Positions 1 through 9,974 of a DNA stretch of 64,000 nucleotides are shown here, one piece after another (position 1 is the stretch's first letter; the number at the start of each line of letters is the position of its first letter). The notes beneath the pieces were generated by a model. That model did not search any database. It was not told the DNA's origin and was given only the letters and a program-made list of their open reading frames with translations. The DNA comes from Phaeodactylum tricornutum CCAP 1055/1. Taxonomy: Eukaryota > Bacillariophyta > Bacillariophyceae > Surirellales > Neidiaceae. The translations under genes were made by a program, and so were the position numbers. The DNA lies in the NCBI RefSeq assembly GCF_000150955.2, contig NC_011695.1, positions 62,001 through 126,000 of the forward strand, read 5' to 3'.

Positions 1-350
1 GTAGACGTCCGTTGAGTGTCAGTCGGGCGTATGTGAAACAATGGACAAATAATATCGAAAGGCTTGCCGGACTTACAGTTAGTTGGGACTTCGACTATGA
101 ATTATACAACGAACTCACAGTGACAGCCCGTACCTGGACAACCGTCTGCCCTGCTTCACGGTCACAATTTTCTGTAAGTGAACACTCCAAACGGATTTCG
201 GTGAGCAAACTACACAACACAACGTAGAATAACAATTGTGTGAGCCCCACCAATCGACAATCGCTTCACGCCACAACGGTGTATGGCCCATCAAAGACAA
301 GACTCGGTCACGCACTATTGCGAGTCAATACAGCATTACGTAGTGATTCC
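1..350. other. 5' flank of RRP45, no gene seen
   Basis: No supported gene. The short open frames here lack homology and good start codons. A CTCACAGTGA element at 114-123 is a one-base variant of the motif found upstream of several other genes in the window. This stretch probably holds the promoter and 5' UTR of the exosome gene that starts at 351. Confidence 0.6.
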
Positions 351-2068
351 ATGTCCAGGATCATTCCGATTCGTAACGACACGGGCGTAAAATCCCTCGC
401 GAATGTTGAGCGTGATTTCATTCTGTCCTGTGCATTGCGAGAAAATCGACGAGTGTTGCGCACGGACGGTCGGGTGTGGAATCAACTCAGATCTTCCCGT
501 TTGAGCTTGACGCGTTGGGAGAATGGCGCAACTTGCACCACGCAGTGGGGCAAAGGGACACGGGTTTCTTGTACGTGTACGGCCGAGCTGCTACCGCCGA
601 ATCCGGATCGTCCCAACGAAGGTATGGTAGCCTTGAGTGTGGACTTGTCGCCCTCGGCTTCGACCGCATTTCGACAAGCTGCACCCGTCACGACGGGAGG
701 GTCGTCTTTTGCTCCTTCCCGGAGCGGACCGCCTCCTGACGAAGACCAAAAGCTCCTGTCGAATAGGATTCTGCGATCCTTGGAGAGGGTTCTATTGACC
801 GGAGGCGCCCTCGACACGGAGGCCTTGTGTGTGACTCCGCAGTACTGGGTTTGGAAGCTGTCTCTCGCGGTTACAGTTCTAGATGACGGCGGGAATTTGA
901 TGGATGCCAGTGTTCTGGCGGCTTTGGCCGCTCTCCGGCATTATCGAAAACCCCACGTCGAGCTGGCTGCTGAAGGGTCTAACTCCGGTGTACCGCCGCG
1001 TTGGATTCAGTCCGACTTGAAGGAACCAGTGCCACTACCACTCCATCATACGCCCCTTTCTATCAGCTTTGCACTTCTGCCGCACGATACCGCAGCCCAG
1101 TCCACTGCCTCTGCGAAAGTTACCCTTTTGGTGGATCCGGATGCCCGGGAAGAACTAGTCAGCGTAGGCACGCTGTCCATCGCCATGAACGTGCACGGCG
1201 AAGTCTGCTTATTAGATTTTGGCGGTGGCTGTGAACTGGCAACAGAAAGGTTACGCGAAGCCTATCGACTTGCAGCGCAGCATGTTCAAGATTTGTGCCA
1301 AGCTTTGGAAACGTCTCTGCAACAAGCCGACGAGCAAGCCCTACGGGACCGGCTGTCAAGACTACAAGCCCGACAACACCCCGGCTATCAATTACCAGAC
1401 TCCACTACAAAGCAAATACCAGCCGTTCCCTTTTACAACGAGATAGACATGGAGGACGTAACGTTACAAATAGATGCAACGGATACGAAAACGGAAAGCA
1501 AGCAGGCTCAGACTGAGGCGGAAGAAGCCTACCGTCGACAAGCGCTGGATTATAACATTGGACACGTTGCGAGTAAAGTGCGAGAAAATAAAGTAAAGTC
1601 TCAGGCTAGTAAGTCGCAGCAACCATCCACCTTGCTAAAGTAAAGTCTCAGGCTAGTAAGTCGCAGCAACCATCCACCTTGCTCAAGGCTATGCTGCGCT
1701 CAGCACAAACCTTAACAGAGACAACGCGAAGCACAGACGTCAACGAGAACGCAACGGATGGTCCTGAAATACCGGCAGGGCCATCAACGGAGCCCATACA
1801 GCTTGAAGGTGAACCGAGCGAGACGAAGTCGTTTGTGAATAGCATTGCTGTCCCCACCCCTATGACTATCGGGACCGACAAAAAGATCGACAGCGACGAA
1901 GAGGATGCCACCATGCAGCTTAAGAGTGAATTTGAATCGGTTGAACTAGCAAAAGCCAGTCAGTCACCCAAAGTAGCTCAGGTGAAGGAGGATGAGGAAA
2001 AAGAAGTCAATGACTTGGCTGCGGCCATCAAAAAGAAAAAACCCAAGGGCAAAAGGTCAAAACGATAG
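351..2068 (+). CDS. RRP45: Exosome complex component RRP45 (EXOSC9-like), frame interrupted near the C-terminus
   Basis: This is an RNase PH-fold subunit of the RNA exosome ring, which acts in 3'-to-5' RNA processing and decay in nucleus and cytoplasm. The ATG at 351 gives an N-terminus (VERDFILSCALRENRRVLRTD) typical of RRP45. It is followed by the RNase PH core, including the PNPDRPNEG and LDTEALCV segments and the strand-rich half with LVDPDAREE. Like eukaryotic RRP45, it should be catalytically inactive and structural. The frame from 351 stops at 1641-1643. A direct duplication (1589-1636 and 1636-1683, period 47 bp) lies exactly there, and the acidic, lysine-rich tail (ending KKKKPKGKRSKR) continues to 2068 in the frame shifted by the duplication. 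A 53-nt intron (GT 1593 to AG 1645) would rejoin the frames; otherwise this is a real frameshift or an assembly error. The core assignment is firm; the structure of the tail is not. Confidence 0.85.
1589..1683 (+). repeat. 47-bp tandem duplication inside RRP45
   Basis: Two perfect copies of a 47-bp unit (TAAAGTAAAGTCTCAGG... to ...CCACCTTGC) lie head to tail. The period is not a multiple of three, so the second copy shifts the reading frame. Both copies translate to the same peptide (SQASKSQQPSTLLK), each in its own frame. Confidence 0.95.
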
Positions 2069-2110
2069 ACAACAGTCTAACTCTCAAATAATGATTTCCT
2101 TTCGAAATTG

Positions 2111-2121
2111 ACTCACAGTCA
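2111..2121 (+). promoter_or_regulatory. ACTCACAGTCA element upstream of XPF
   Basis: An exact copy of the motif shared by several upstream spacers in this window, 239 bp before the XPF ATG. Its function is inferred from position only. Confidence 0.35.
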
Positions 2122-2349
2122 CGTAAATTTGAAAATTACTAATTTCTGGTTGAAATATTTTGAAATGTAGCTGTATTTTTGACAATGAAATTGCGATCAG
2201 TCAAGCCTAATTTGTTTTTGGCTGCCACCAGACAGCATCCCCGTTGAGAGATAAAATGGTGTACGTTTGGTTCTTCCATTCTGGTAATTCGCTTGCATAG
2301 TGAGAGGCTACTACTCAGGCACCGTGTCCAGCGCACAGGGAAGTACAGC

Positions 2350-5300
2350 ATGAATGAGGCATCTATCACCAGTTCACGGTCTACAGCTGGCAAAAGACAG
2401 CGAGAGAACGCCGGGGTCGAAAACCATAGCAATGCCATGGATTCGTCGTATACGGCAGGCAATCCACTTATACCAGAGGGTCTCTTGCCTTGTTTCTTGG
2501 CAGACGCATTCAGCGAACTTTATGAAGAAGACGGCTTGATGGTTTTAGGCAAAGGATTGGGATGTTTGAGTCTCTTGGCCGCCTTTTGCCGATTCTACGC
2601 CGATATCGAGGAAGGCCATGTTTCAATCGTACGTGAATCTGTTGCCAGTAATACCGCCTCCTCCAACAATGAACCGTCTGTAGCTCCCTTGGTAATCGTT
2701 CTGGGACTCAAGGACGGCGAGCGCCAAGCGCTCGTGGATATATTGGAGAGCTGGGGCACGCCTCCGGAACTTCTGCCAACCATGGTTACGAATGAAGCTG
2801 GACAAGGCAAGGATCGCGCCGCTCTTTACGATCGGGGTGGAATATTTTGCATCACATCTCGTATTTTCATCGTTGACTTGCTTACCAATATAGCGTCTCC
2901 TAACAAAATTGACGGATTACTGGTGGCACATGGAGAGAATGTGACGGAGCAATCCACGGAGGCATTTATTTTGAGAATATTTCAAGGTCAGAAGCAGCCT
3001 TTCGGATCCGGTTTTATCAAGGCTTTCACGGACGCTCCGGATCAGCTTATGTCAGGCTTTGCCAAAGTCGATAAAATTCTGAAATCGCTGCACGTTAGGA
3101 GGCTCTATTTGTACCCCCGCTTTCATGAAAGTATTCGACAGGAACTCGAGTCGCATCCACCGTCCGTTACGGAACTTCACCAGGAACTGTCGCCACTACA
3201 AAAAGAAATGCAAAATGCAATCGCAGCTGCCGTTTCAGCATGTATACGGGAGCTCAAGTCGTCAACCACGTTATTGGAATGGAATGACTCGGAGCTTTCG
3301 ATCGAGAATTGTGTGACAACAAATTTCGATCGGGCCATTTCCCGTCAACTGGAACACGATTGGCATCGACTCAAGCCACAAACCAAACAACTTGTCCAAG
3401 ACTTGCGTACTTTACGTACACTCTTTCAGTCCTTAATTCAGTATGATTGTGTCACGTTCTGGAAATTGATAAATTCCATTAAGACCATGAGCGCAGCTTC
3501 TCGTTACCCGTCGTTATGGTTGCTGACTCCTGCGGCTGATGTACTCTTCCGCAAGGCCAAAGCTCGGGTGTACAACATCTCGCGACCGCGGCCCACGTCC
3601 CAACTATCCCATCCCGTCGCTCACTTAAAGGCTATTCTGGAAGAGAATCCTAAGTGGAAGTTGTTAAAACAAATCTTAGATGAAATCCGACTAGATGATG
3701 CCCAGCGAGTGCGAAACGTGGACTGTGATGGACCAAGAAATGTATTGGTCATGGTAAAGGACGACAAGACTGTTGATACGCTACGCGAATATCTCACCGA
3801 CGGTAAAGATCGGACATTGACGCTTCGCTGGCTTCGATTCTTAGACCAGTACAACGATCGATCGAGGTCCATTACCAATTGCAAAGGCGGAATATCGGCC
3901 ATTTCGGAAGAGTCACGTTTGCTACTTGAAGAAGAATCCCGTGTTCGCAATGCGCTGTTCGGGAAAAGGCGAAATAGAGGTCACCGAGATACTGTTACAA
4001 AACCAAAAAGCCAACTTAACCAAATCCCTGACTTTCTACGAAAACGCCGGCGGATCGCCGTGGAAAAGGGACGAGGGCAGCTCACCCACCAGGCCGATGA
4101 TTTAGATCGTGAATTTGTGTTGGATGATGCTTTAGAAGCCACAGAAAAGGCTCTGAATGATGCCAGCTTTTCCAAAACTATATTGGCCAGAATTAGAGCG
4201 GATCTTAATGCTGAAGAAGACGCTATGCTTCGTATTTCCAACCCCAGTGAGCTCCGTATTATTCTCAAGAGCTATTCCAGTATCGACGGCGACCAATCCT
4301 CCCTTTTCCTTCAAGACATGGAACCTCAATATGTAGTATTGTATGATACTGACGTGGCTTTCATTCGTTCTGTGGAAATGTACGAAGCCTTGTCGACTCA
4401 CTCAGATCCCGTCAGGGTATTCTTCCTGATGTTTGAAGCGAGTTCCGAACAAAAGACATTTATGAAGACCTTGGAGCGAGAACAGAACGCTTTCGAACGC
4501 ATGATTGATCACAAAAAGACGATGCCTCCTCCAGCGCTGCAAGTGGTTGGTACCCAGGAAATGCAGCAGGCCATGCATGTTGGTAGTGCTGGCGGTAGTT
4601 ACATGGACGGGTCTTTACCGCTGGCATTTGATAGTCGCCGAGGCCGCGGAAAAGAGGACAGGTCCAAAGAACGACGAGATATTGCTGTCGACGTTCGTGA
4701 ATTCAGGTCGGCGTTGCCTTCGATTCTTCATCAAGGCGGAATGCGCTTAGCACCTGTGACGCTGACGGTCGGAGATTTCGTACTCAGCAACGTCCATTGC
4801 GTTGAACGAAAGAGTATAAGCGATCTATTTGGGAGCTTCGCGAGCGGTCGCCTCTATACTCAAGCTGAGGCGATGTCCAAGCACTACAAGTGCCCATGTT
4901 TGCTGATTGAATTTGATCCCACGAAGTCGTTTTGCTTGCAAAATTCGAACGAGCTGGGAGTCGAAATCCGAACCGAGTCTGTATGCAGCAAAATTGCCTT
5001 ACTAACTATGCACTTTCCTCAATTACGCATACTTTGGTCGCGCAGTCCCCATGAGACTCTCCGAATATTTCGAGAGCTGAAGACGAACCACGACGAAGTT
5101 GATGTGGAGAAGGCAATCGACATTGGACGGAACGAGTCACCGGACGCTTTGCTGCAACTTCCAGCCGGGCTTGCCGAAGGTGAAGATGAGATCAATGAAA
5201 TGGCTCGTGACATGTTGCTGCGACTTCCAGGTGTCAACGTCCATTCAGCCAGGCGCATCATGCAGGAGTGCGATAGTTTGGCGGAGCTTGCTGAAATGTC

Positions 5301-5385
5301 CCGGGATGAGCTTCGACGAATCGCTGGTCCGGTGACTGGCCAAAAACTGTTCGCCTTCTTTCGACAAAAGATCGCCGCAACGTAA
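2350..5385 (+). CDS. XPF: XPF/ERCC4/Rad1 structure-specific DNA repair endonuclease
   Basis: Catalytic subunit of the XPF-ERCC1 nuclease, which cuts 5' of lesions in nucleotide excision repair and crosslink repair in the nucleus. The first in-frame ATG (2350) gives 1011 residues, against about 916 in human. The N-terminal half is the degenerate SF2 helicase-like region (LPCFLADAF, LVIVLGLKDGERQAL, GGIFCITSRIFIVDLL) with no usable Walker A motif. The ERCC4 nuclease domain starts near residue 780 (VDVREFRSALPS) and has the catalytic GDF (808-810) and ERKS (819-822) motifs. A tandem helix-hairpin-helix domain closes the protein (about 955-1011, LPGVNVHSARRIM), the expected ERCC1-binding end. No intron is apparent. 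It lies 281 bp downstream of RRP45 on the same strand, with an ACTCACAGTCA element at 2111. The assignment is secure. Confidence 0.95.
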   Translation: MNEASITSSRSTAGKRQRENAGVENHSNAMDSSYTAGNPLIPEGLLPCFLADAFSELYEEDGLMVLGKGLGCLSLLAAFCRFYADIEEGHVSIVRESVASNTASSNNEPSVAPLVIVLGLKDGERQALVDILESWGTPPELLPTMVTNEAGQGKDRAALYDRGGIFCITSRIFIVDLLTNIASPNKIDGLLVAHGENVTEQSTEAFILRIFQGQKQPFGSGFIKAFTDAPDQLMSGFAKVDKILKSLHVRRLYLYPRFHESIRQELESHPPSVTELHQELSPLQKEMQNAIAAAVSACIRELKSSTTLLEWNDSELSIENCVTTNFDRAISRQLEHDWHRLKPQTKQLVQDLRTLRTLFQSLIQYDCVTFWKLINSIKTMSAASRYPSLWLLTPAADVLFRKAKARVYNISRPRPTSQLSHPVAHLKAILEENPKWKLLKQILDEIRLDDAQRVRNVDCDGPRNVLVMVKDDKTVDTLREYLTDGKDRTLTLRWLRFLDQYNDRSRSITNCKGGISAISEESRLLLEEESRVRNALFGKRRNRGHRDTVTKPKSQLNQIPDFLRKRRRIAVEKGRGQLTHQADDLDREFVLDDALEATEKALNDASFSKTILARIRADLNAEEDAMLRISNPSELRIILKSYSSIDGDQSSLFLQDMEPQYVVLYDTDVAFIRSVEMYEALSTHSDPVRVFFLMFEASSEQKTFMKTLEREQNAFERMIDHKKTMPPPALQVVGTQEMQQAMHVGSAGGSYMDGSLPLAFDSRRGRGKEDRSKERRDIAVDVREFRSALPSILHQGGMRLAPVTLTVGDFVLSNVHCVERKSISDLFGSFASGRLYTQAEAMSKHYKCPCLLIEFDPTKSFCLQNSNELGVEIRTESVCSKIALLTMHFPQLRILWSRSPHETLRIFRELKTNHDEVDVEKAIDIGRNESPDALLQLPAGLAEGEDEINEMARDMLLRLPGVNVHSARRIMQECDSLAELAEMSRDELRRIAGPVTGQKLFAFFRQKIAAT

Positions 5386-5709
5386 TAAACTTAATGAGCA
5401 TTGCATTTTATAGGGTGGAACAAAATTCTTTGTTCAGGAGTGCTACAATCGTCATTGCATTGAACGTCTACACTCGTCAATGCATTGAACGTCGCAATTT
5501 TGACAAATGAACCCCATTAAGTTTTTGAGAGGGTTTCCTCGTTTCGTGACATGAAAATCTCACTCATTGTCAAGCAGTCAAATTGCGGTACCTTACATGC
5601 ATCATCGCAAAGTTAGCGACGCGGTGCTACTTGAAAGGAGCAAAAGTCGACGAAGGAGTGCGTTCGATTACAGACCTACCCGCTCAGAATCGTTGCATAC
5701 ATCAATAGA
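5386..5709. other. Spacer between XPF and fibrillin
   Basis: No gene. It contains a short imperfect direct repeat, TCGTCATTGCATTGAACGTC at 5449-5468 and the same unit with one change at 5474-5493. It probably holds the XPF 3' end and the fibrillin promoter. Confidence 0.5.
5449..5493 (+). repeat. Imperfect 20-bp direct repeat, period 25
   Basis: Two 20-bp units differing at one position (TCGTCATTGCATTGAACGTC versus TCGTCAATGC...). They lie about 220 bp before the fibrillin start, so they may be regulatory or simply a local duplication. Confidence 0.7.
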
Positions 5710-6507
5710 ATGAATCCGTCTAGTTCATTGGCCCTAATACTGCTCATTCTTACACGAAAGGAAACACTTGCGTTGCAATCAATACCAAGTGAAGGGCTAT
5801 TGAGACCCTCGGCAGAGTTGTTGTCGAGAAGGACGCTAATTTCATCCGTGGCTTCTACCGCAATTCTTTTCACTTCAACTATATCGTATGCGGAAACCAA
5901 CGACAGGAGCGATTTGCTCAGAGCCATATCTCGAAAAGCCTCTGACGAGGAGGTGATCGGCATCATTGAAAACCTACAAGACCCCTCGGGAGGGAAAGCA
6001 ACATTTTATCCTGATCGTTTAGAAGGACAATGGGAACTGATTTGGTCGTACAAGGCAGAAGCATTTTCTCCACTACTCAAACTTCCCGAGCCTTTCCGAC
6101 CAGAATCCTATCAGTATCTTGGATCGGCGGCGGCACAAGAAGTCGGGGATGGCCGGATTGCGCAAGGCTTGACAGGTGGTATTCTAGGGAAAAGCCAACT
6201 CTGGCTCAGCTCCGGAGCTGTTCCTTTTGAAGACGACCCTTCCGTTCTCGAAATCCAACCGCCGTTTCGGTTCCAGCTTGGCGGAAAATACGGTAGCGGT
6301 GTTCCCAAGAAAATGATTGTCGAATCCGGGAGTGACGCCGAGTTTCGACAAGTCAATGGACGATCAAAAGAAGAACAGGCAGCCGGTAAAAACCAGTACC
6401 AGCAAATGTATTTGGAGAACATTGGTCCCGGTTCCTTACGCGTGTCCAGCGTAATTGCGGGTGACCCGGTCATTGTTGGAGAAATCTTTGTCCACCGAAA
6501 ACTGTAA
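5710..6507 (+). CDS. PAP/fibrillin-family protein, predicted thylakoid lumen
   Basis: Plastid lipid-associated protein (fibrillin, lipocalin-like) of 265 residues. The PAP/fibrillin signature is seen as DRLEGQWELIWSYKAEAFSPLL near residue 100, and the closing strand (PGSLRVSSVIAGDPVIVGEIFVHRKL) matches the family end. The N-terminus has two targeting parts. The first is a hydrophobic signal peptide (MNPSSSLALILLILT) for ER entry into the complex plastid. The second starts with a twin arginine at 40-41, followed by a hydrophobic run and a SYA cleavage-like site at 59-61, which resembles a Tat lumen signal. Fibrillins bind lipophilic molecules, and this one would act in the thylakoid lumen. The family call is firm; the lumen location is inferred from the presequence. 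Confidence 0.82.
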   Translation: MNPSSSLALILLILTRKETLALQSIPSEGLLRPSAELLSRRTLISSVASTAILFTSTISYAETNDRSDLLRAISRKASDEEVIGIIENLQDPSGGKATFYPDRLEGQWELIWSYKAEAFSPLLKLPEPFRPESYQYLGSAAAQEVGDGRIAQGLTGGILGKSQLWLSSGAVPFEDDPSVLEIQPPFRFQLGGKYGSGVPKKMIVESGSDAEFRQVNGRSKEEQAAGKNQYQQMYLENIGPGSLRVSSVIAGDPVIVGEIFVHRKL

Positions 6508-7245
6508 GGAAGGTACAAAGTTTAGGGCAAACGATGCAAGTGCTGCTCATTTTCTTGACTAGGAGAAGCGATCTGCTTGAACAGAAAAGGAAATAAAGAA
6601 CCGAGTTTCACTTTAAGCAAAACCTGAAAGACCGGACCAGAAACTCTGTTTGCTAACAGTAAAATTGACCCGAGGACTATGTTTGTTACGTTGATGCTAT
6701 GTGATTCGGAGGCGGATTGGATACTCATTGCTGTAGACAATATTTCAATACTGCTGAGAGCTGCAGAGCCGTAATTTAAGAACGTAGAGGGAGTAACATC
6801 AATGGAATCGTATTCAATCATTTTCTCCCCAAAGAACGCATAGCATTTCTTGTCGTGAACCTGTTATCCAATCTGGACTAGGCTAATTGGCGATCGGAAT
6901 AGGCAATTATAGGATAAATAGATTATATTTTGGACATCTACTTTACATCAGCTACACCTAGCCGTCAAGAGCAGCGTGCTCGTGCGCCCTTCTCCGAACA
7001 AAACAACATAGTCCTGCAAAGGTAACTTGGGTCACGATTCCACATCCAAGCCGTAAATCTTACCACGGCCAAAACTCACAGTCAAAATCACGATGCTAAA
7101 TTCATTGTATCAATAGTACAAAACAGGGAAAAGGTACGTGGTTCGAGTCGGAGGCACTGCTACGCTCGACCAGCCGCACTTCTTTCGCATCGAACACCGG
7201 TAGTAAGCGGTCTTTGGGAAAGATCGTAAAGCGGTGGGACGCAGC
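6508..7245. other. AT-rich spacer, no supported gene
   Basis: About 740 bp without a convincing gene. A 99-codon minus-strand frame (6522-6821) starts with ATG but has no recognised domain and lies in low-complexity AT-rich sequence. An ACTCACAGTCA element occurs at 7074-7084, 162 bp before the next start codon. Confidence 0.5.
7074..7084 (+). promoter_or_regulatory. ACTCACAGTCA element
   Basis: An exact copy of the motif also seen upstream of XPF, in the region expected to hold the promoter of the gene starting at 7246. Its role is inferred. Confidence 0.35.
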
Positions 7246-8490
7246 ATGTCGCACTCGGAAGCAGCGAACGACCTTGACGGCAGAATCCGTGCGGAAAGCA
7301 AAGGCACAACGCTGTCGTTGAAACGAAAAGCTCCGCCGGAGCGTCGCGTCGGTTCTACAGCTCCAGACAAACATGATCGACGTATCTATGCAACAGCGGC
7401 TTCACCGGGTCTGCTAGCTGTCTTCTCCGCCGACGACTCGATCCACAATGATTACCGTAGCAGGTCGTACTCCGAGCCGATCAAAGCAAAGTTGGAAGTA
7501 GACCAGAGCCTACTCTTCTCACCGTCTTCTGCCGCGAACTATGACGAGCTCCGAGAACGCAAGCGTTCCGCAACAAACTCTCGCAAAGCTGCTGCTACGG
7601 CTCGCCAAACGCTAGACAAAGGTACCCAAGGTAGGGAAAACCTGTACATGCGTCGGGACCCACCTTCTGTTGGAACCGAGTCGGTATCCGTACACGGTAA
7701 TTCTTCGACGGAGGAGGACGATGTCGACCGCCAGCACATCCTCAAGCCAAAGCCACGTTCGCCTGCGGACAAAGCTCGCTCGCAACGACGTCGATTGCGG
7801 AAAACAGCTGGTGCAGAAGTGCGCCGACGAAAGATTCGAACGCTGCCATCCAATCCACTAGAATTTGAGGGAGACTACAAGACCCAATTTGCCCCGGAAG
7901 ACGGAACCGGCAAGCCTCTCACCGCCACTAGTCTTTTGTACGTCATGAATGTCATGGAAAAAGAGTCCTCGGAAGCAGTCAAAGCTGTCACCAAGGGATT
8001 CTCGCGGGACGAAAGTCGTCGGATTCGTCAGTCCACAACTAAACATTCACAAGCTATTCTGAAGAGTACGCGACTATTTTTACGAAGCGCCAAAGTCTCG
8101 ACCGTCTACACAGGAGCTGAAGACCCTATGGGGAGCGGGCTTGCACAGGCCAATAAAACACGCAAAGCGGACATTGAACGGTCGAATCGAATTTTGCAAC
8201 AGTTGGAATCGCAACAAGATGTTTTAGAAGCGGAGTTGGCCGAATATGTTGAGAAGCAGTCGCAGCTGGAAGAGACACTGCGGGCGTTGCAAGCTTCTCA
8301 GGAACGTGCTCATCCTTTGTTGATACCTGCGCTGGCCCCCGTCGCGGAAGAGAACGCGTGGAATGAAGGCTTCCCAGCGCGACGATTTCGTCCGGCGCCC
8401 CGAGGTTGCATGCCCCAGCTTCTGGAAAAGCTGGGTGACGAAGAATGGAGAAGCAGAGGCAGTGCTTTGAATACAAACAATCCACGGTAG
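7246..8490 (+). CDS. Unassigned basic coiled-coil protein (414 aa)
   Basis: Not recognised. The ATG at 7246 is the first in-frame start. Residues 1-200 look disordered, rich in Ser, Arg and Lys, with several basic clusters (RKRSATNSRKAAATARQT, RSQRRRLRKT) that suggest a nuclear protein. Residues about 205-290 form a more conserved-looking block (LPSNPLEFEGDYKTQFAP, LYVMNVMEKESSEAV). A heptad-like coiled coil follows at about 305-362 (ERSNRILQQLESQQDVLEAEL), then a short tail with MPQLLEKLGDEEW. This layout is seen in chromatin and kinetochore adaptor proteins, but nothing here fixes such a role. Its 3' end converges on the crotonase gene. Confidence 0.7.
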   Translation: MSHSEAANDLDGRIRAESKGTTLSLKRKAPPERRVGSTAPDKHDRRIYATAASPGLLAVFSADDSIHNDYRSRSYSEPIKAKLEVDQSLLFSPSSAANYDELRERKRSATNSRKAAATARQTLDKGTQGRENLYMRRDPPSVGTESVSVHGNSSTEEDDVDRQHILKPKPRSPADKARSQRRRLRKTAGAEVRRRKIRTLPSNPLEFEGDYKTQFAPEDGTGKPLTATSLLYVMNVMEKESSEAVKAVTKGFSRDESRRIRQSTTKHSQAILKSTRLFLRSAKVSTVYTGAEDPMGSGLAQANKTRKADIERSNRILQQLESQQDVLEAELAEYVEKQSQLEETLRALQASQERAHPLLIPALAPVAEENAWNEGFPARRFRPAPRGCMPQLLEKLGDEEWRSRGSALNTNNPR

Positions 8491-8546
8491 GCAGTACGAA
8501 TAATTCCTTCTCAATTTTAGCAAAATGCAAAGTGAACAGTGACGTG

Positions 8547-9617
8547 TTATAACTTCTTCTCCGTATCAAGGGTCCCGTCTTTGCGTTGAAAGTAAGGAAC
8601 CTTCCAGCCAAAGCTCCTACCCGCGGCGGCCATTTGGTTCCACGAAACCAACAGTTTTCGTTGCAGTGCTGTTTCCACCTTTAAACTATACTCTTCCGGT
8701 GCAACCCACGTTTGGTGGTAAAGTTGTTTGGTGGCGGCCAGAGAATCCGGCGACCTCTGCAGGAAGGCTTGTACGAGTGTTTCGGCTTGTTCGAGGGGAT
8801 CGTCGACGACCCTCGTGACGAGTCCGAGTGCGGCAGCCTCGTTCCCGTCCACAATCCGTCCCGTCATGGTCAACTCCTTGGCGACATCGATGCGTACGAG
8901 TTCCCGCAAGAGCACGGACGCACCCATGTCGGGAATCAATCCCCACTTGGCTTCCATAATCGCCAAGCGGCAATCCGGGGTGGCCAAGCGCACGTCGGCC
9001 CCTAGGGCAATCTGCAAACCGCCCCCGAAACATTCACCGTGCAGACAGGCTACGACGGGTGCCGGGATATCCCGCCAGGCCATGGAGACGCGTTGTGCCA
9101 AATTCGCGATGGACCGTCTTTCGTTCGAGTAGTTGTTTTTGTTGTCGTTGTTGTTGTCGTCAACGTCGTCTCGCGTGAGGAGACGTTCCGAGTTTTTCAA
9201 GGGATTGGTGGAGAGAACGGAAGCGACGTCGAGACCGGCGGAAAAAGCACGGCCAGAGCCGGATAGAATGACGGCGCGAATGGCTCGATCCTTTTGTAGT
9301 GAAAGGGCCGTATCGGCTACGGCGTCGAACATGGGCATGTCGAGTGCGTTGAGTTTGGTGGGTCTATTGAGGCACACACGAGCGACGCCTTGGTGATCCA
9401 CGTCCACCAAGACGCGGGATTCATCGGACGGTGACGTTTCCGTCGACGAGGATTTGCTAGCATTGGGAGTTGTTGATGTTTCACCGGTAGACGCGTAGAA
9501 CCTTGTACGGAACGAGCGGGGAAGGACAAGCTCACGCTCGAGTCGGTGGCGTGGGACTCCGGCGTCCGCAACGGAACTCCCGCAATGCCGAGACCAACCG
9601 AACAACGCTCGCTTCAT
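8547..9617 (-). CDS. Enoyl-CoA hydratase/isomerase (crotonase) family protein
   Basis: Crotonase-fold protein of 356 residues; ATG at 9617. The first 45 or so residues are Arg/Ser-rich without acids (MKRALFGWSRHCGSS...RTRFYAS), consistent with mitochondrial import. The CoA-binding and oxyanion elements are visible (GSGRAFSAGLD, HGECFGGG). The position of the first catalytic Glu of enoyl-CoA hydratase is Gln here (GGGLQ, residue 202), while a Glu (222) and an Asp (230) are kept with the eight-residue spacing of dienoyl-CoA isomerases. A straightforward hydratase is therefore doubtful; isomerase or another crotonase reaction on acyl-CoA is more likely. An Asn/Asp-rich insert (DDVDDNNNDNKNNYSNERR) interrupts the middle. 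The upstream flank was shared with peptide N-glycanase before the retroelement inserted. Confidence 0.85.
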   Translation of the reverse strand: MKRALFGWSRHCGSSVADAGVPRHRLERELVLPRSFRTRFYASTGETSTTPNASKSSSTETSPSDESRVLVDVDHQGVARVCLNRPTKLNALDMPMFDAVADTALSLQKDRAIRAVILSGSGRAFSAGLDVASVLSTNPLKNSERLLTRDDVDDNNNDNKNNYSNERRSIANLAQRVSMAWRDIPAPVVACLHGECFGGGLQIALGADVRLATPDCRLAIMEAKWGLIPDMGASVLLRELVRIDVAKELTMTGRIVDGNEAAALGLVTRVVDDPLEQAETLVQAFLQRSPDSLAATKQLYHQTWVAPEEYSLKVETALQRKLLVSWNQMAAAGRSFGWKVPYFQRKDGTLDTEKKL

Positions 9618-9974
9618 CGAGAGAGGTGAAAAGAGTGTACAGGATGGAGATGAGATTTTTGGTAAAGGAACAAAACTGATCGAAGAGTTCGGCTGACAGG
9701 AATTGAACGAATTTATATGTTTGCGTATGTTTCATTAGGTATTTGCTTGCAACGATACGAAGGATTTACAGTCACACTTATCATTTTCTCCAATGTTTCC
9801 CGTCCGGATCGTTTTATGCGCGACACCCGGTTTCCATATATGGGTCCTATTCAATTTCCGGGTATAATAGGCTCCGGGTATTTTACGGTCTGGACATTGT
9901 CCGTACAATCGGTACCCGAACTATTTTTGGGTTTCCGGGTTTGTGCGGAACATCAACCATGTTGGGTTTGGTGT
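9618..9974. other. Remnant of divergent promoter spacer, crotonase side
   Basis: No gene. A TTACAGTCAC element at 9766-9775 is a variant of the shared upstream motif. The stretch from 9838 to 9940 holds several short GGGT/CCGGGT-rich units. It ends in GTGT, the left copy of the target-site duplication of the element that follows. Confidence 0.5.

Noticed and set aside
6522-6821. 99-codon minus-strand frame with ATG
   Set aside because: AT-rich, no domain; it ends just beside the fibrillin stop. Kept only as a remote possibility.
7135-7160. GGTTCGAGTC resembling a tRNA T-loop
   Set aside because: Flanking bases do not form the T-stem and no anticodon arm can be found.
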